Source: Clostridia bacterium
Lineage (GTDB): Bacteria > Bacillota > Clostridia > Christensenellales > Aristaeellaceae
Reading direction: 5' to 3'
DNA length: 22,012 nt
Assembly: GCA_900769075.1 (NCBI GenBank)
Contig: CAAGFE010000108.1
Location: 1 to 22,012 of the forward strand
Below, piece after piece: positions 1-7,238 of the stretch (positions are counted from its first letter, which is position 1; each line of letters starts with the position of its first letter). The notes under the pieces were generated by a model. The model saw only the letters and a list, made by a program, of their open reading frames with translations. It did no database searches and was not told the DNA's origin. The translations under genes were made by a program, and so were the position numbers.

Positions 1-83
1 CCCATCCCGAACACAGCAGTTAAGCTCTCCAGTGCCGAAAGTACTTGGCTGGACACGGCCCGGTAGGATAGGTCGCTGCCGGT
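1..83 (+). rRNA. rrf: 5S ribosomal RNA, 3' part (5' end outside the window)
   Basis: The first bases match the conserved 5S core: CCCATCCCGAACACAGCAG is followed by TTAAGCTC and later by GGTAGGATAGGTCGCTGCCGG. This covers loop B/C onward to the closing helix at the 3' end. Roughly the first 30-35 bases of the gene lie left of the window. The 3' end is placed near base 83 because the closing-stem sequence ends there and a terminator follows within 10 bases. It is the last gene of an rRNA operon reading rightward; the 23S gene would lie upstream and is not visible. No tRNA gene follows it. Confidence 0.93.
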
Positions 84-91
84 TCCCTTTT

Positions 92-119
92 AAAAGGAAG
101 TCGTATGGCTTCCTTTTTT
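92..119 (+). terminator. Rho-independent terminator of the rRNA operon
   Basis: The arms AAGGAAG and CTTCCTT enclose a short loop and are followed at once by a run of T. It sits about 10 bases after the 5S 3' end, as expected for the end of an rRNA operon. Confidence 0.85.
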
Positions 120-246
120 ATTGTTTTGGTTTTGTTCCGATCTTTACGGATTACAGGGAAGTGTGGTAGGATAAACTTGGTCGTGCGCGGGCGTTCGTAT
201 GTTAGAGAGGAACACATATACTGCAAATCCAAGATGTGCAAACAAG

Positions 247-290
247 AAGCCGTGATTCTCGGCAATGTAGGTGCCGGAAACCACGGCTTT
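247..290 (-). terminator. Possible terminator hairpin after the serine hydrolase gene
   Basis: The arms AAGCCGTG (247-254) and CACGGCTT (282-289) enclose an inner CGGC/GCCG pair, giving a long imperfect hairpin. It lies about 50 bases beyond the stop codon of the minus-strand hydrolase. On the minus strand it is followed by CTTGTTTGC, so the T tract is poor. The remaining bases between 120 and 341 show no gene. Confidence 0.35.
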
Positions 291-341
291 CATCCTTGGG
301 GATTGTCGAGCAAATATCTTCTATGCGCCGGTTCTGTAGCA

Positions 342-1214
342 TCACAGCCGTTCATCAATCAGCCGGTTCATCAGCTCCATGAGCTGCTCGCCTTTCCGGC
401 ACTCGGAAACAACCGTTACCACAGCCCGCCTCTCCGGCACAATGACGGATATCTGCCCGTATTTTCCATCTGCCCGGAATGAACCGTACTTGCCGCGCCA
501 GAACAGGTATCCGTATTGTTCGCCGTCCTGGGGTGCGGCGCAGGCCTCAATCCAGGAAGGGTTCAGCAGCTGTTGGCCGTTCCATGCGCCTTTGTTCAGG
601 CAAAACAGACCAAAACGATGCAGCTCCGTCAGGGTGAGGAAGAGTCCGCCCGCACCAAAGCTATGCCCCAAGGGGTCGCTTTCCCAGGTGGGGCGCTTGA
701 TTCCGAGGGGCGCAAACAGACGAGGTGTCAAATATGCCACAAGATCACATCCCGCCCGACGCTGAACCAGGATCCCTGCCAGATACGGCCCCACATTGTT
801 GTACACAAAACAGGTGCCGGGCGCATGGTCAAAGGGCTGCGCCAGGCTCAGCTTCACCCAATCATCTTCCTCATAGAAGGGGCGCTGATCGCCCATGAGA
901 AAGCTCTTTCCCTGCCCAAGGCGCATGGTGAGCAGGTCGCGGACGGTGGCTTTTTGCAAATTTTCACAGGGAAACGCAGGAATGTCCTGGGGGAAGGCAT
1001 CAGTCAGCTTCTCGTCCAGGGACAAAAGCCCCTCCTGCAGGGCGAACCCGACGGCACAGGCGGTGAAGCTTTTCGTGGCGGAGTAGATATTGCGGCGGCA
1101 TTCTCCCTCGCTGCGCCAGGAAAGCAGCAGTTGATCGTCCTTTGTCACATTCATGCCCAAAACGCCCAGCTGCTGGGCTTGCGCACAGTATGCGTCAAAT
1201 TCCATGTTCTGCAT
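342..1214 (-). CDS. Serine hydrolase, beta-lactamase / class C-like family
   Basis: This is a serine hydrolase of the penicillin-binding-protein-like fold (Pfam Beta-lactamase family), about 290 residues. The SxxK motif is visible as SATK (nucleophile Ser about residue 45, Lys about 48), and the second motif as YNN about residue 138. A late segment reading DGKYGQ corresponds to the third, HxG/KTG-like motif of EstB or 6-aminohexanoate-dimer hydrolase relatives. No signal peptide is seen, so it is probably cytoplasmic and is more likely an esterase or amidase than a drug-resistance beta-lactamase. The frame is open further upstream to 1394. The start at 1214 is chosen because GAGAGG lies 9 bases before it; ATG codons at 1223 and 1205 are alternatives. 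It is transcribed alone from the promoter at 1406-1434, divergent from hisH. The substrate cannot be told from sequence. Confidence 0.85.
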   Translation of the reverse strand: MQNMEFDAYCAQAQQLGVLGMNVTKDDQLLLSWRSEGECRRNIYSATKSFTACAVGFALQEGLLSLDEKLTDAFPQDIPAFPCENLQKATVRDLLTMRLGQGKSFLMGDQRPFYEEDDWVKLSLAQPFDHAPGTCFVYNNVGPYLAGILVQRRAGCDLVAYLTPRLFAPLGIKRPTWESDPLGHSFGAGGLFLTLTELHRFGLFCLNKGAWNGQQLLNPSWIEACAAPQDGEQYGYLFWRGKYGSFRADGKYGQISVIVPERRAVVTVVSECRKGEQLMELMNRLIDERL

Positions 1215-1405
1215 AGGTTCCATCCTCTCATGCAAAGTGATTGGGGTCTCTCGATGAAAAGAAATGTACCGGCTGATCTGGTAAGGGCATCTGGTTGTCC
1301 AGTCGGGGATTGCGTGTCGGCTCCGCCAAATCGAAATGTCCGGCAGGATAAGATGCATGCCCAACAAGAGCTGCATCACGATTGTATACAGCAATCGTCT
1401 CGTCC

Positions 1406-1434
1406 ATCATATAACATAGGAAATTGCTTGTCAA
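1406..1434 (-). promoter_or_regulatory. SigA-type promoter for the serine hydrolase
   Basis: On the minus strand TTGACA (1434-1429) and TATGAT (1411-1406) are separated by exactly 17 bases. The predicted transcript starts near 1399, leaving a leader of about 180 bases before the chosen start codon. Confidence 0.75.
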
Positions 1435-1495
1435 TCCCAATTTGTATCCCGGGAAGGACATTTTGCAGGGCGGTAACCCGGCTGACGAAGGAAAA

Positions 1496-1543
1496 GCACC
1501 CCAAAGAGGGCGCATCAAGCCGCTCTCGACCCCTTTTGGGTGC
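1496..1543. other. Imperfect hairpin in the divergent hydrolase/hisH intergenic region
   Basis: GCACCC and AAAGAGGG pair with CCCCTTTT and GGGTGC, with one bulge, one mismatch and one G-T pair, around a 19-base loop. An 8-base palindrome GTGCGCAC overlaps its right end (1540-1547). It lies between the two divergent promoters and outside both predicted transcripts, so it is not an attenuator for either. It may be an operator or a remnant. The 431 bases between the two genes hold otherwise only the two promoters and leaders. Confidence 0.35.
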
Positions 1544-1567
1544 GCACGCCTGATTTTTCCCACCCCC

Positions 1568-1596
1568 TTGACATTTCGCGTCATATCACGCATAAT
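1568..1596 (+). promoter_or_regulatory. SigA-type promoter for hisHFC
   Basis: TTGACA (1568-1573) and CATAAT (1591-1596) are separated by 17 bases, about 50 bases before the hisH start. The leader is too short for a T-box or other riboswitch, so no histidine-responsive leader is visible here. Confidence 0.78.
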
Positions 1597-1645
1597 AGAC
1601 AAGCGATACTTTAACACACTAATGTAGCAGAACGGAGGACACCCC

Positions 1646-2248
1646 ATGATCGCCATCATCGACTACGGCATGTGCAATTTGCGCAGCGTCCAGAAGGCTT
1701 TCGAGTACCTGGGGAAGGAAGCGGTCATCACTGATCGCCCGGACACCATCGCCGCTGCCAGCCATGTTGTGTTGCCCGGGGTGGGCGCGTTCGAGGACGC
1801 GATGGCCCGCCTGCGTGCTACCGGGCTGGATCAGGCGCTCCTCCAGGCCGCGCGGGCCGGCAAGCCCGTCCTCGGCATCTGCCTGGGCATGCAGATGATG
1901 TTCGAGGCCAGCGAGGAAAACGGGCATTTCGCGGGGCTGGGGCTGTTCCCGGGCACGGTCACCCGCTTTGTCGACTGCGGGCTAAAAATCCCCCACATGG
2001 GCTGGAATACCCTCCGCACCCGGGCTTGTCCCCTGTTTGACGCGGGCGATGATCCCTGCGTGTATTTCGTCCACAGCTATTGCATGGCGGATGTGAATGA
2101 TGAATGGACAGCCGCCACCTGCGAATACGGGCAGACTTTCACCGCCGCCATCTGCCGCGGGAATGTGATGGCGACCCAATTCCACCCGGAAAAGAGTGGC
2201 GAGGCAGGGCTGAAAATGCTCCGGCGATTCGCGGAATGGAGGGCGTAA
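1646..2248 (+). CDS. hisH: Imidazole glycerol phosphate synthase, glutaminase subunit HisH
   Basis: HisH is the class I glutamine amidotransferase that releases ammonia from glutamine and passes it to HisF in histidine biosynthesis. The 200-residue protein starts MIAIIDYG and shows the nucleophile elbow GICLGMQ (Cys79), with the triad completed by His180 and Glu182 in FHPEK near the C-terminus. The length is normal for the family. GGAGG lies about 8 bases before the ATG. It is the first gene of an operon with hisF starting one base after its stop, so translation is probably coupled and the two subunits are made together. In many operons hisA lies between hisH and hisF; it is absent here. Confidence 0.97.
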   Translation: MIAIIDYGMCNLRSVQKAFEYLGKEAVITDRPDTIAAASHVVLPGVGAFEDAMARLRATGLDQALLQAARAGKPVLGICLGMQMMFEASEENGHFAGLGLFPGTVTRFVDCGLKIPHMGWNTLRTRACPLFDAGDDPCVYFVHSYCMADVNDEWTAATCEYGQTFTAAICRGNVMATQFHPEKSGEAGLKMLRRFAEWRA

Positions 2249-2249
2249 C

Positions 2250-3011
2250 ATGCTGACCAAGCGCATCATTCCCTGCCTGGACATCCGCGACGGGCGGGTG
2301 GTCAAGGGCGTGAACTTTGTGGACATCCGCGACGCGGGCGATCCCGTGGAAGCCGCCGTCCGCTACAACGAGGCCGGCGCGGACGAGCTGGTGCTGCTGG
2401 ACATCAACGCCTCCCACGAGCAGCGAGGCGCGATGCTGGACGTGGTGTCCCGCGTGGCGGAAACGGTCTTCATCCCCTTCACCGTCGGCGGCGGCATCCG
2501 GGAGATCGGCCAGATCCGCAGCATCCTTCGCCTGGGCGCGGACAAGGTGTCCATCAACAGCCCGGCGGTCAGGAACCCCGATTTCATCACCGAGAGCGCC
2601 CTGCGCTTCGGCAGCCAGTGCATCGTGCTGGCGATGGACGTGAAGGCCCGGCCCGGCGGCGGCTGGGACGTGTACATCAACGGCGGGCGCATCAACACCG
2701 GGAAGGACGCGGTGGCATGGGCCGTCGAGGGCGTGAAGCGCGGCGCGGGGGAAATTCTGCTGACCTCCATGGACACTGACGGCGTGGGCAACGGCTTCGC
2801 GCTGGACGCGACCCGCACCATCGCCGACGCGGTGGGCGTACCGGTGATTGCCAGCGGCGGCGCGGGCAGCATGGCGCATTTCCGCGACGCGCTGACCGCC
2901 GGCCATGCGGATGCGGCCCTGGCGGCGACGCTCTTCCATTTCGGCATCCTGAAAATCAGCGACCTGAAGGACTATCTGGCGCGGGAGGGCGTGCCGGTGA
3001 GGAGAATCTGA
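2250..3011 (+). CDS. hisF: Imidazole glycerol phosphate synthase, cyclase subunit HisF
   Basis: HisF is the (beta/alpha)8 cyclase that combines PRFAR with ammonia from HisH to give imidazole glycerol phosphate and AICAR. The 253-residue protein opens with MLTKRIIPCLDIRDGRVVKG, which carries the catalytic Asp11. The second catalytic residue is Asp130 in VLAMDVK. Phosphate-binding glycine loops (TVGGGI and the later ASGGAG) are both present, so the barrel is complete. The start follows the hisH stop by one base and the stop precedes hisC by one base, consistent with one tightly packed transcript. Nothing is unusual in length or key residues. Confidence 0.97.
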   Translation: MLTKRIIPCLDIRDGRVVKGVNFVDIRDAGDPVEAAVRYNEAGADELVLLDINASHEQRGAMLDVVSRVAETVFIPFTVGGGIREIGQIRSILRLGADKVSINSPAVRNPDFITESALRFGSQCIVLAMDVKARPGGGWDVYINGGRINTGKDAVAWAVEGVKRGAGEILLTSMDTDGVGNGFALDATRTIADAVGVPVIASGGAGSMAHFRDALTAGHADAALAATLFHFGILKISDLKDYLAREGVPVRRI

Positions 3012-3012
3012 C

Positions 3013-4074
3013 ATGGCCTACGAAAGCGAACTGGCGCTGCGGCTCACGCCCTATGTGGCGGGGGAGCAGCCGAAAAACGTCAAGCTCATCAAGCTGAACA
3101 CCAACGAGAACCCCTACCCGCCCTCCCCGAAGGTGGCGGAAGCCCTGGCGGCGGTTCCGGCGGAAGCCTTGCGCCTCTACCCCGACATGGATGCTGCCGC
3201 CCTGTGCGCCGCCATCGCCCGGGTGAACGGCGTCGCCCCGGAATGCGTTTTCTGCGGCAACGGCTCCGACGAGGTGCTGGCCTTTGCCTTCGCGGCCTTT
3301 TTCGCCGGCAAAACGCTCCTTGCGCCGGACGTGACCTACTCCTTCTACCCGGTGTACGCCGACTTATTCGGGGTGAATTACCAGACCGTGGCGCTGAAAG
3401 CCGATTTCACCGTGGACGTGGACGGCCTGATGCAGGGCTGCTCCATTGCCCTGGCGAATCCCAATGCCCCCACCGGCATCCTGCTGGAAGCTCCGGCTGT
3501 GCGCCGCCTGGCCCGGCACACCCGGGAACACGGCGCGGTGCTGCTGGTGGACGAAGCCTACGCGGCCTTCGCCCCGGAGAACGCTCTGCCCCTGCTGGCG
3601 GAGTTCGACAATGTGCTCATTACCCGGACGTTTTCCAAGGCCCACGCGCTGGCGGGCATGCGCATCGGGTATGCCATCGGGTCGCCCCGGCTGATCGCGG
3701 CGCTCAAACGGGTGCGGGACAGCTTCAACTCCTACCCCCTGGACCGGCTGGCCCAGGCGGCGGGGGAGGCGGCGATCCTCGACACGGCTTATACGGCGGA
3801 AACCGTCCGCCTGGTCTGCGAGGCCCGCGACCGCTGCCGGGCGCGCCTGCTGGCGGCGGGTATTCCCTGCCTGGAGAGCGCCACCAACTTCCTCTTTGTC
3901 AAGGCCGACCCGGTGGACGCAGCCCCCGTGCAGCAGAAGCTCCGGGAGGAAGGGGTGCTGGTGCGCCACTTCAAGGCGGAACGGCTCAAGGCCTGGCTCC
4001 GGGTGACGGTGGGCACCACGGCGGATATGGAGATCGTAACCGAAAAACTGCTGGAACATTGCATACGTGCATGA
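3013..4074 (+). CDS. hisC: Histidinol-phosphate aminotransferase HisC
   Basis: HisC is a PLP-dependent fold-type I aminotransferase converting imidazole acetol phosphate and glutamate to histidinol phosphate and 2-oxoglutarate. The 353-residue protein shows LNTNENPYPPSP near residue 28, ANPNAPTG near residue 148, VDEAY (Asp180), and the PLP lysine Lys209 in RTFSKAHALAG. Arg residues of the C-terminal WLRVTVG segment match the substrate carboxylate-binding part of the family. It is the last gene of hisHFC and is followed directly by a terminator. HisC-like enzymes can also serve tyrosine or phenylalanine synthesis, but the operon context favours histidine. Confidence 0.96.
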   Translation: MAYESELALRLTPYVAGEQPKNVKLIKLNTNENPYPPSPKVAEALAAVPAEALRLYPDMDAAALCAAIARVNGVAPECVFCGNGSDEVLAFAFAAFFAGKTLLAPDVTYSFYPVYADLFGVNYQTVALKADFTVDVDGLMQGCSIALANPNAPTGILLEAPAVRRLARHTREHGAVLLVDEAYAAFAPENALPLLAEFDNVLITRTFSKAHALAGMRIGYAIGSPRLIAALKRVRDSFNSYPLDRLAQAAGEAAILDTAYTAETVRLVCEARDRCRARLLAAGIPCLESATNFLFVKADPVDAAPVQQKLREEGVLVRHFKAERLKAWLRVTVGTTADMEIVTEKLLEHCIRA

Positions 4075-4078
4075 AATA

Positions 4079-4111
4079 GGGCCGCGAATCGGAAATGATT
4101 CGCAGCCTTTT
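4079..4111 (+). terminator. Rho-independent terminator of the hisHFC operon
   Basis: GGCCGCGAATC and GATTCGCAGCC pair around GGAAAT and are followed by TTTT, starting five bases after the hisC stop. A second inverted repeat (GAACCGG 4140-4146, CCGGTTC 4153-4159) lies between it and the convergent minus-strand gene, but it has no T tract. Confidence 0.82.
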
Positions 4112-4188
4112 GCCGGGCAGCCTACAGCCCGCCGGAGGGGAACCGGATGTCCCCGGTTCTGCAGCAGCTGTTGGCATCAATGCCGTGC

Positions 4189-4551
4189 TTATCTCCTTCC
4201 CGGCCCGACGGTGGCCCAGGCGGCTTCAAGCCAGGAGCGCACCTCCGCGTCCAGGTCGTCCTCCGCCCGCAGGAGCAGGTGGTGCATCCAGCGTCCCGGG
4301 GCAACCTCGGCGGCATGCAGGAGACGGGGGGATTCCAGCTTCCACGCCAGCCCGATGGACAGCATCACCGCCCCTGCGTCTGCCTTCCGCCGGGGCAGGG
4401 ACACCCAGGCGAACTGCACCTTCCGCACAAAGGCCGTCTGGGTTTTGCCGTGCTTCACCCCCACGTCGCCAAGGGACAGGACGCAGCGTTCAATATGCTC
4501 GAACAGAGCGGTTTCCCTCGCCCGGCCGAGGCAGAAGAGGGGCTGGCTCAT
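4189..4551 (-). CDS. Small DUF5655-like protein
   Basis: This is a 120-residue soluble protein. The segment KTQTAFVRKVQFAWVSLP resembles the core of the DUF5655 family, whose biochemical role is not established. A second conserved-looking stretch is GRWMHHLLLRAEDDLDAEV near the C-terminus. No membrane segment or signal peptide is seen. The frame is open upstream inside tadA, but the start at 4551 is chosen because its ATG overlaps the tadA stop in an ATGA, the usual sign of translational coupling. It therefore almost certainly shares the tadA transcript. The pairing with tadA may be simple co-expression; no functional link to tRNA editing is visible. The family call rests on recognition of the motif only. 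Confidence 0.72.
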   Translation of the reverse strand: MSQPLFCLGRARETALFEHIERCVLSLGDVGVKHGKTQTAFVRKVQFAWVSLPRRKADAGAVMLSIGLAWKLESPRLLHAAEVAPGRWMHHLLLRAEDDLDAEVRSWLEAAWATVGPGRR

Positions 4552-4988
4552 CCGCGCCTCCCTGCGAAAAAATCGCGCATCAGTTGGCTGCATTCCTCCG
4601 CCATCACGCCGGACTGCCAGCTCGTCACGCCGGAGAGGGCCGCGTCCCCCGGCAGGTCGTACACGCTGCCGCAGCAGCCCTGTCTTTCGTCCGCCGCGCC
4701 GTAAACGCAGCGCGTCAGCTGGCTCATCACCATGGCGCCCGCGCACATGGGGCAGGGCTCCAGGGTGACGTAGAGCGTGCAGCCCCGCAGCCGCCAGTCG
4801 CCTAAGCGGCGCGCCCCTTCCCGCAGGCAGAGCAGCTCCGCGTGGGCCGTGGGGTCGTGGGTGGCCTCGCGGGTGTTGTGGGCCGAGGCAATGACCTCGC
4901 CCTCCTTCACCAGCACCGCCCCGACGGGAATTTCACCCTCGTCTGCAGCCTTTTGGGCTTCCGCCAGTGCCATTTGCATATACTTCAT
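4548..4988 (-). CDS. tadA: tRNA-specific adenosine deaminase TadA
   Basis: TadA is a zinc-dependent deaminase that converts the wobble adenosine of tRNA-Arg(ACG) to inosine. The 146-residue protein has the cytidine-deaminase-fold signature: HAE at residues 49-51 (zinc ligand His49 and proton-shuttle Glu51) and PCPMC with Cys79 and Cys82 as the other zinc ligands. The stretch NTREATHDPTAHAE is typical of TadA rather than of free-base deaminases. The start has AGAGG seven bases upstream and lies about 20 bases after a strong -10 box. It leads a two-gene unit with the DUF5655-like gene and is divergent from the metallo-beta-lactamase-fold gene. The length is slightly short but complete. Confidence 0.95.
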   Translation of the reverse strand: MKYMQMALAEAQKAADEGEIPVGAVLVKEGEVIASAHNTREATHDPTAHAELLCLREGARRLGDWRLRGCTLYVTLEPCPMCAGAMVMSQLTRCVYGAADERQGCCGSVYDLPGDAALSGVTSWQSGVMAEECSQLMRDFFAGRRG

Positions 4989-5006
4989 CGAATCACCTCT
5001 GGAAAT

Positions 5007-5035
5007 ATTGTACCACGGGAAGGAAAATCGTTCAA
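5007..5035 (-). promoter_or_regulatory. SigA-type promoter for tadA
   Basis: On the minus strand TTGAAC (5035-5030) and TACAAT (5012-5007) are separated by 17 bases. The -10 box is about 18 bases before the tadA ATG, so the leader is very short. Confidence 0.75.
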
Positions 5036-5093
5036 GCGGGAAGAAATCTCCCATGACAACCGTTATCTTTGTAACAAAACGAGGTGAGAGGCG

Positions 5094-6263
5094 ATGAAAC
5101 CCATGTGGATGTTCCTGTGCCTGCTGACGGTGCTGACCCTGACGGCAGGCGCGGCCCTGGCGGATTCCCCCTATGCAGGCGCGGATGCCCCGCTGACGCT
5201 CTTTGCGGTCAACGTGGGCAAGGGGGATGCGCTGCTGCTGAACTGCGGCGCGGATACCTACCTGATCGACGCGGGCAAGCAGGAAACCTGGGGGGATCTG
5301 TCCCGGGCCCTGACCGTGCTTCAGGTGACGCACCTCACCGGGGTGATTCTCACCCATACGGACGGTGACCACGCGGGCGGGCTGCTCCCTCTTGCCACCT
5401 CCTCCATCCAGGTGGACGGCTGGTATGCGTCCGCCTTCTACACGGGGAAAGAATCCAAGCATCCTGCGGTGACGGCAGCAGCCCTCCGGGGCGAAGAGGT
5501 CACCTTTCTCTCCGCGGGGGATGCGCTGCCCCTGGGCAGCGGGGAACTGACGGTCGTCGGGCCGCTCAGCCTGTCGGAGAAGGAGAACTGCAACTCGCTG
5601 GTGCTGATGGCGGAAGCCGGAGGCGGTCGGATGCTGCTCACGGGGGACATGGAATTCCCCGAGGAGAAGGAGCTGGTGGGGGCCGGGCTGATCCCGCGCT
5701 GTCAGGTGCTGAAGGTCGCCAACCACGGCGAGCGGGATGCGACCTCCGAGGTGCTGCTCCGGGCGGTGAAGCCGGAGGTCGCGGTGATCAGCACATCCAC
5801 CGAGGTCGAGCCGGATACCCCCAGCACCCGGGTGCTGGCCCTCCTGGTGTCCTCCGGCGCGGAGATTTTCCAAACCCAGGATGCCGCCTCCGGCGTGCTG
5901 GTGACCATCGACCAGGGGGAGGTGACCGCCAACCTGATGGATTACCGCGATTTCCCCGCCCAGAACCGGGATGTGGGGATTGCCGCGGTGGATGTGCAGG
6001 CGGACTGCATCACCCTGCGGAACACGGGCAAGGCTGCGGCGGATCTGTCCGGATGGTTCATCGTGAGCGAGCGGGGGAATCAGATTTACGTCCTGCCCCA
6101 GGGGACGCAGCTGGCCCCGGGGAGCGAGCTGGTCATCAGCAGCGAATCCTCGGCGAAAAAGGGCGATCTGGTCTGGCCGGACAGGAAGGTCTGGCACAAG
6201 ACCAAGGACGACCCGGCGCTGCTCTACGATGTGTACGGACGGCTGATTGACAGCCTGGAATGA
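5094..6263 (+). CDS. Secreted ComEC-like metallo-beta-lactamase-fold protein with C-terminal lamin-tail-like domain
   Basis: The 389-residue protein begins with a hydrophobic signal peptide (about residues 1-23, likely cut after ALA). A metallo-hydrolase domain of the ComEC/Rec2 C-terminal type follows: NVGKGDALLL, then the zinc motif THTDGDHAGG, then TGDME and a later VANHGERDA. The domain ends near residue 280. The last hundred residues (ITLRNTGKAAADLSGWFI, then APGSELVIS) look like a lamin-tail domain, an Ig-like module often attached to secreted nucleases. By domain logic it could be an extracellular nuclease or phosphodiesterase; there is no ComEC membrane channel, so it is not the competence transporter itself. 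GAGGTGAGAGG precedes the start. It is transcribed alone and ends at the hairpin at 6356. Confidence 0.88.
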   Translation: MKPMWMFLCLLTVLTLTAGAALADSPYAGADAPLTLFAVNVGKGDALLLNCGADTYLIDAGKQETWGDLSRALTVLQVTHLTGVILTHTDGDHAGGLLPLATSSIQVDGWYASAFYTGKESKHPAVTAAALRGEEVTFLSAGDALPLGSGELTVVGPLSLSEKENCNSLVLMAEAGGGRMLLTGDMEFPEEKELVGAGLIPRCQVLKVANHGERDATSEVLLRAVKPEVAVISTSTEVEPDTPSTRVLALLVSSGAEIFQTQDAASGVLVTIDQGEVTANLMDYRDFPAQNRDVGIAAVDVQADCITLRNTGKAAADLSGWFIVSERGNQIYVLPQGTQLAPGSELVISSESSAKKGDLVWPDRKVWHKTKDDPALLYDVYGRLIDSLE

Positions 6264-6355
6264 GCTTCCGGCGGAGGAACTCCCTGCGCCATGATGCCCG
6301 CGGGAGGCCCCCCCAGCCCCCCTGCGGCTGCACCGGCATGAAAATTGAATTGCAA

Positions 6356-6384
6356 GCGGCCTCCCTGTGCCATTGGGAGGCCGC
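6356..6384. terminator. Bidirectional terminator hairpin between convergent genes
   Basis: A perfect 10-base stem GCGGCCTCCC/GGGAGGCCGC has a 9-base loop. On the minus strand it lies nine bases after the stop of the isomerase-like gene and is followed by T-rich sequence. On the + strand it lies about 90 bases after the metallo-hydrolase gene and is followed by GTTTCC. Confidence 0.75.
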
Positions 6385-6392
6385 GTTTCCTG

Positions 6393-7238
6393 TCAGATGG
6401 ATTTCCGGCAGCGGCGGAGGTAATCCAGCGCCAGCTTCTGTCCCTCCATTTCCCGGCTTCCGGCAAATTCCGGGTCGTGGAAGCCCTCGATGGTGATGTC
6501 CCCCGGGTAATGCCCGTCCTGCAGCGTGGCGATGATGCGCCGCCAGTCGGTATCGCCCAGGCCAGGGAACTTGTGGTCGCAGTAATGTTCCCCGAACCAC
6601 GCGCCATAGCGGGCCACGGCAGCGCGATCCACCCTGGCGTCCTTGCCGTGGATGTGGACGATGCGCTCCAGCCAGGTCTGCAGCTGGGCGTACACGTCGA
6701 TGAACTGCTCCAGCTGATGGGACGGCTCCCAGGTGAGCCCCAGCGCCGTGGAAGGCAGCGCGTCAAAGATCATCTCCCAGGCCCGGGGGCAGAAGGCGAT
6801 GTTACAGCTGGCCCGATACCAGTGGCCGTTCATGTGGGCGTTCTCCAGCCCGATGCGCACGCCCTTGTCCTCCGCGCGACGGACGAGGCCGCCAAAGACC
6901 TCAGTAAATCGGGGCATGGCGGCAAACACGGGCGCGCCCTCGATCGCACCGGCAAAGGTGGATACCACGCCTGCCCCGAAGGCGGGCGCCGCATCGATGC
7001 AGGCCTCTACTTCCCGGCGGGCTTCCTCGCTTTGCAGGGGGTTGACATAGATGCCGATGCTGGAAATGGTCAGGGGCTGATCCCCGATGGCGTCCCGTGC
7101 TTTGCGGGCCAGCAGGGGTAAATCGGCGCCCCTCAGCCCGCCGGGAAAGTAGACCTCCGCCGATTCAAAGCCGGCGGCCATCACCTCCGGCAGCGCGGTG
7201 AGGAGCTCCTCCCCCCTGACACAGGTACCAATGTTCAT
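6393..7238 (-). CDS. Sugar phosphate isomerase/epimerase-like TIM-barrel protein
   Basis: The 281-residue protein has the xylose-isomerase-like TIM barrel (AP endonuclease 2 superfamily). Metal-ligand segments typical of the family are visible: IGLENAHM (Glu of the fourth strand), LGLTWEPSH, IVHIHGKDA (paired His), and the closing ITIEGFHDP near the C-terminus. Such proteins are sugar or inositol isomerases, epimerases, or less often endonucleases; the substrate cannot be assigned. Its start overlaps the stop of the Ppx/GppA gene by four bases (ATGA), so the two are translationally coupled. There is no separate promoter. A strong hairpin ends the transcript just after the stop. Confidence 0.88.
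   Translation of the reverse strand: MNIGTCVRGEELLTALPEVMAAGFESAEVYFPGGLRGADLPLLARKARDAIGDQPLTISSIGIYVNPLQSEEARREVEACIDAAPAFGAGVVSTFAGAIEGAPVFAAMPRFTEVFGGLVRRAEDKGVRIGLENAHMNGHWYRASCNIAFCPRAWEMIFDALPSTALGLTWEPSHQLEQFIDVYAQLQTWLERIVHIHGKDARVDRAAVARYGAWFGEHYCDHKFPGLGDTDWRRIIATLQDGHYPGDITIEGFHDPEFAGSREMEGQKLALDYLRRCRKSI

Noticed and set aside
1228..1410. Minus-strand frame of about 60 codons just upstream of the serine hydrolase, ending a few bases before its start
   Set aside because: Its two ATG codons overlap the -10 box of the promoter at 1406-1434, so they precede the transcript, and there is no ribosome site. It may be a remnant but cannot be supported as a gene.
1490..1645. Riboswitch or T-box leader for hisHFC
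   Set aside because: The hairpin at 1496-1543 lies upstream of the promoter, and the remaining leader of about 40-50 bases is too short and lacks a T-box sequence.
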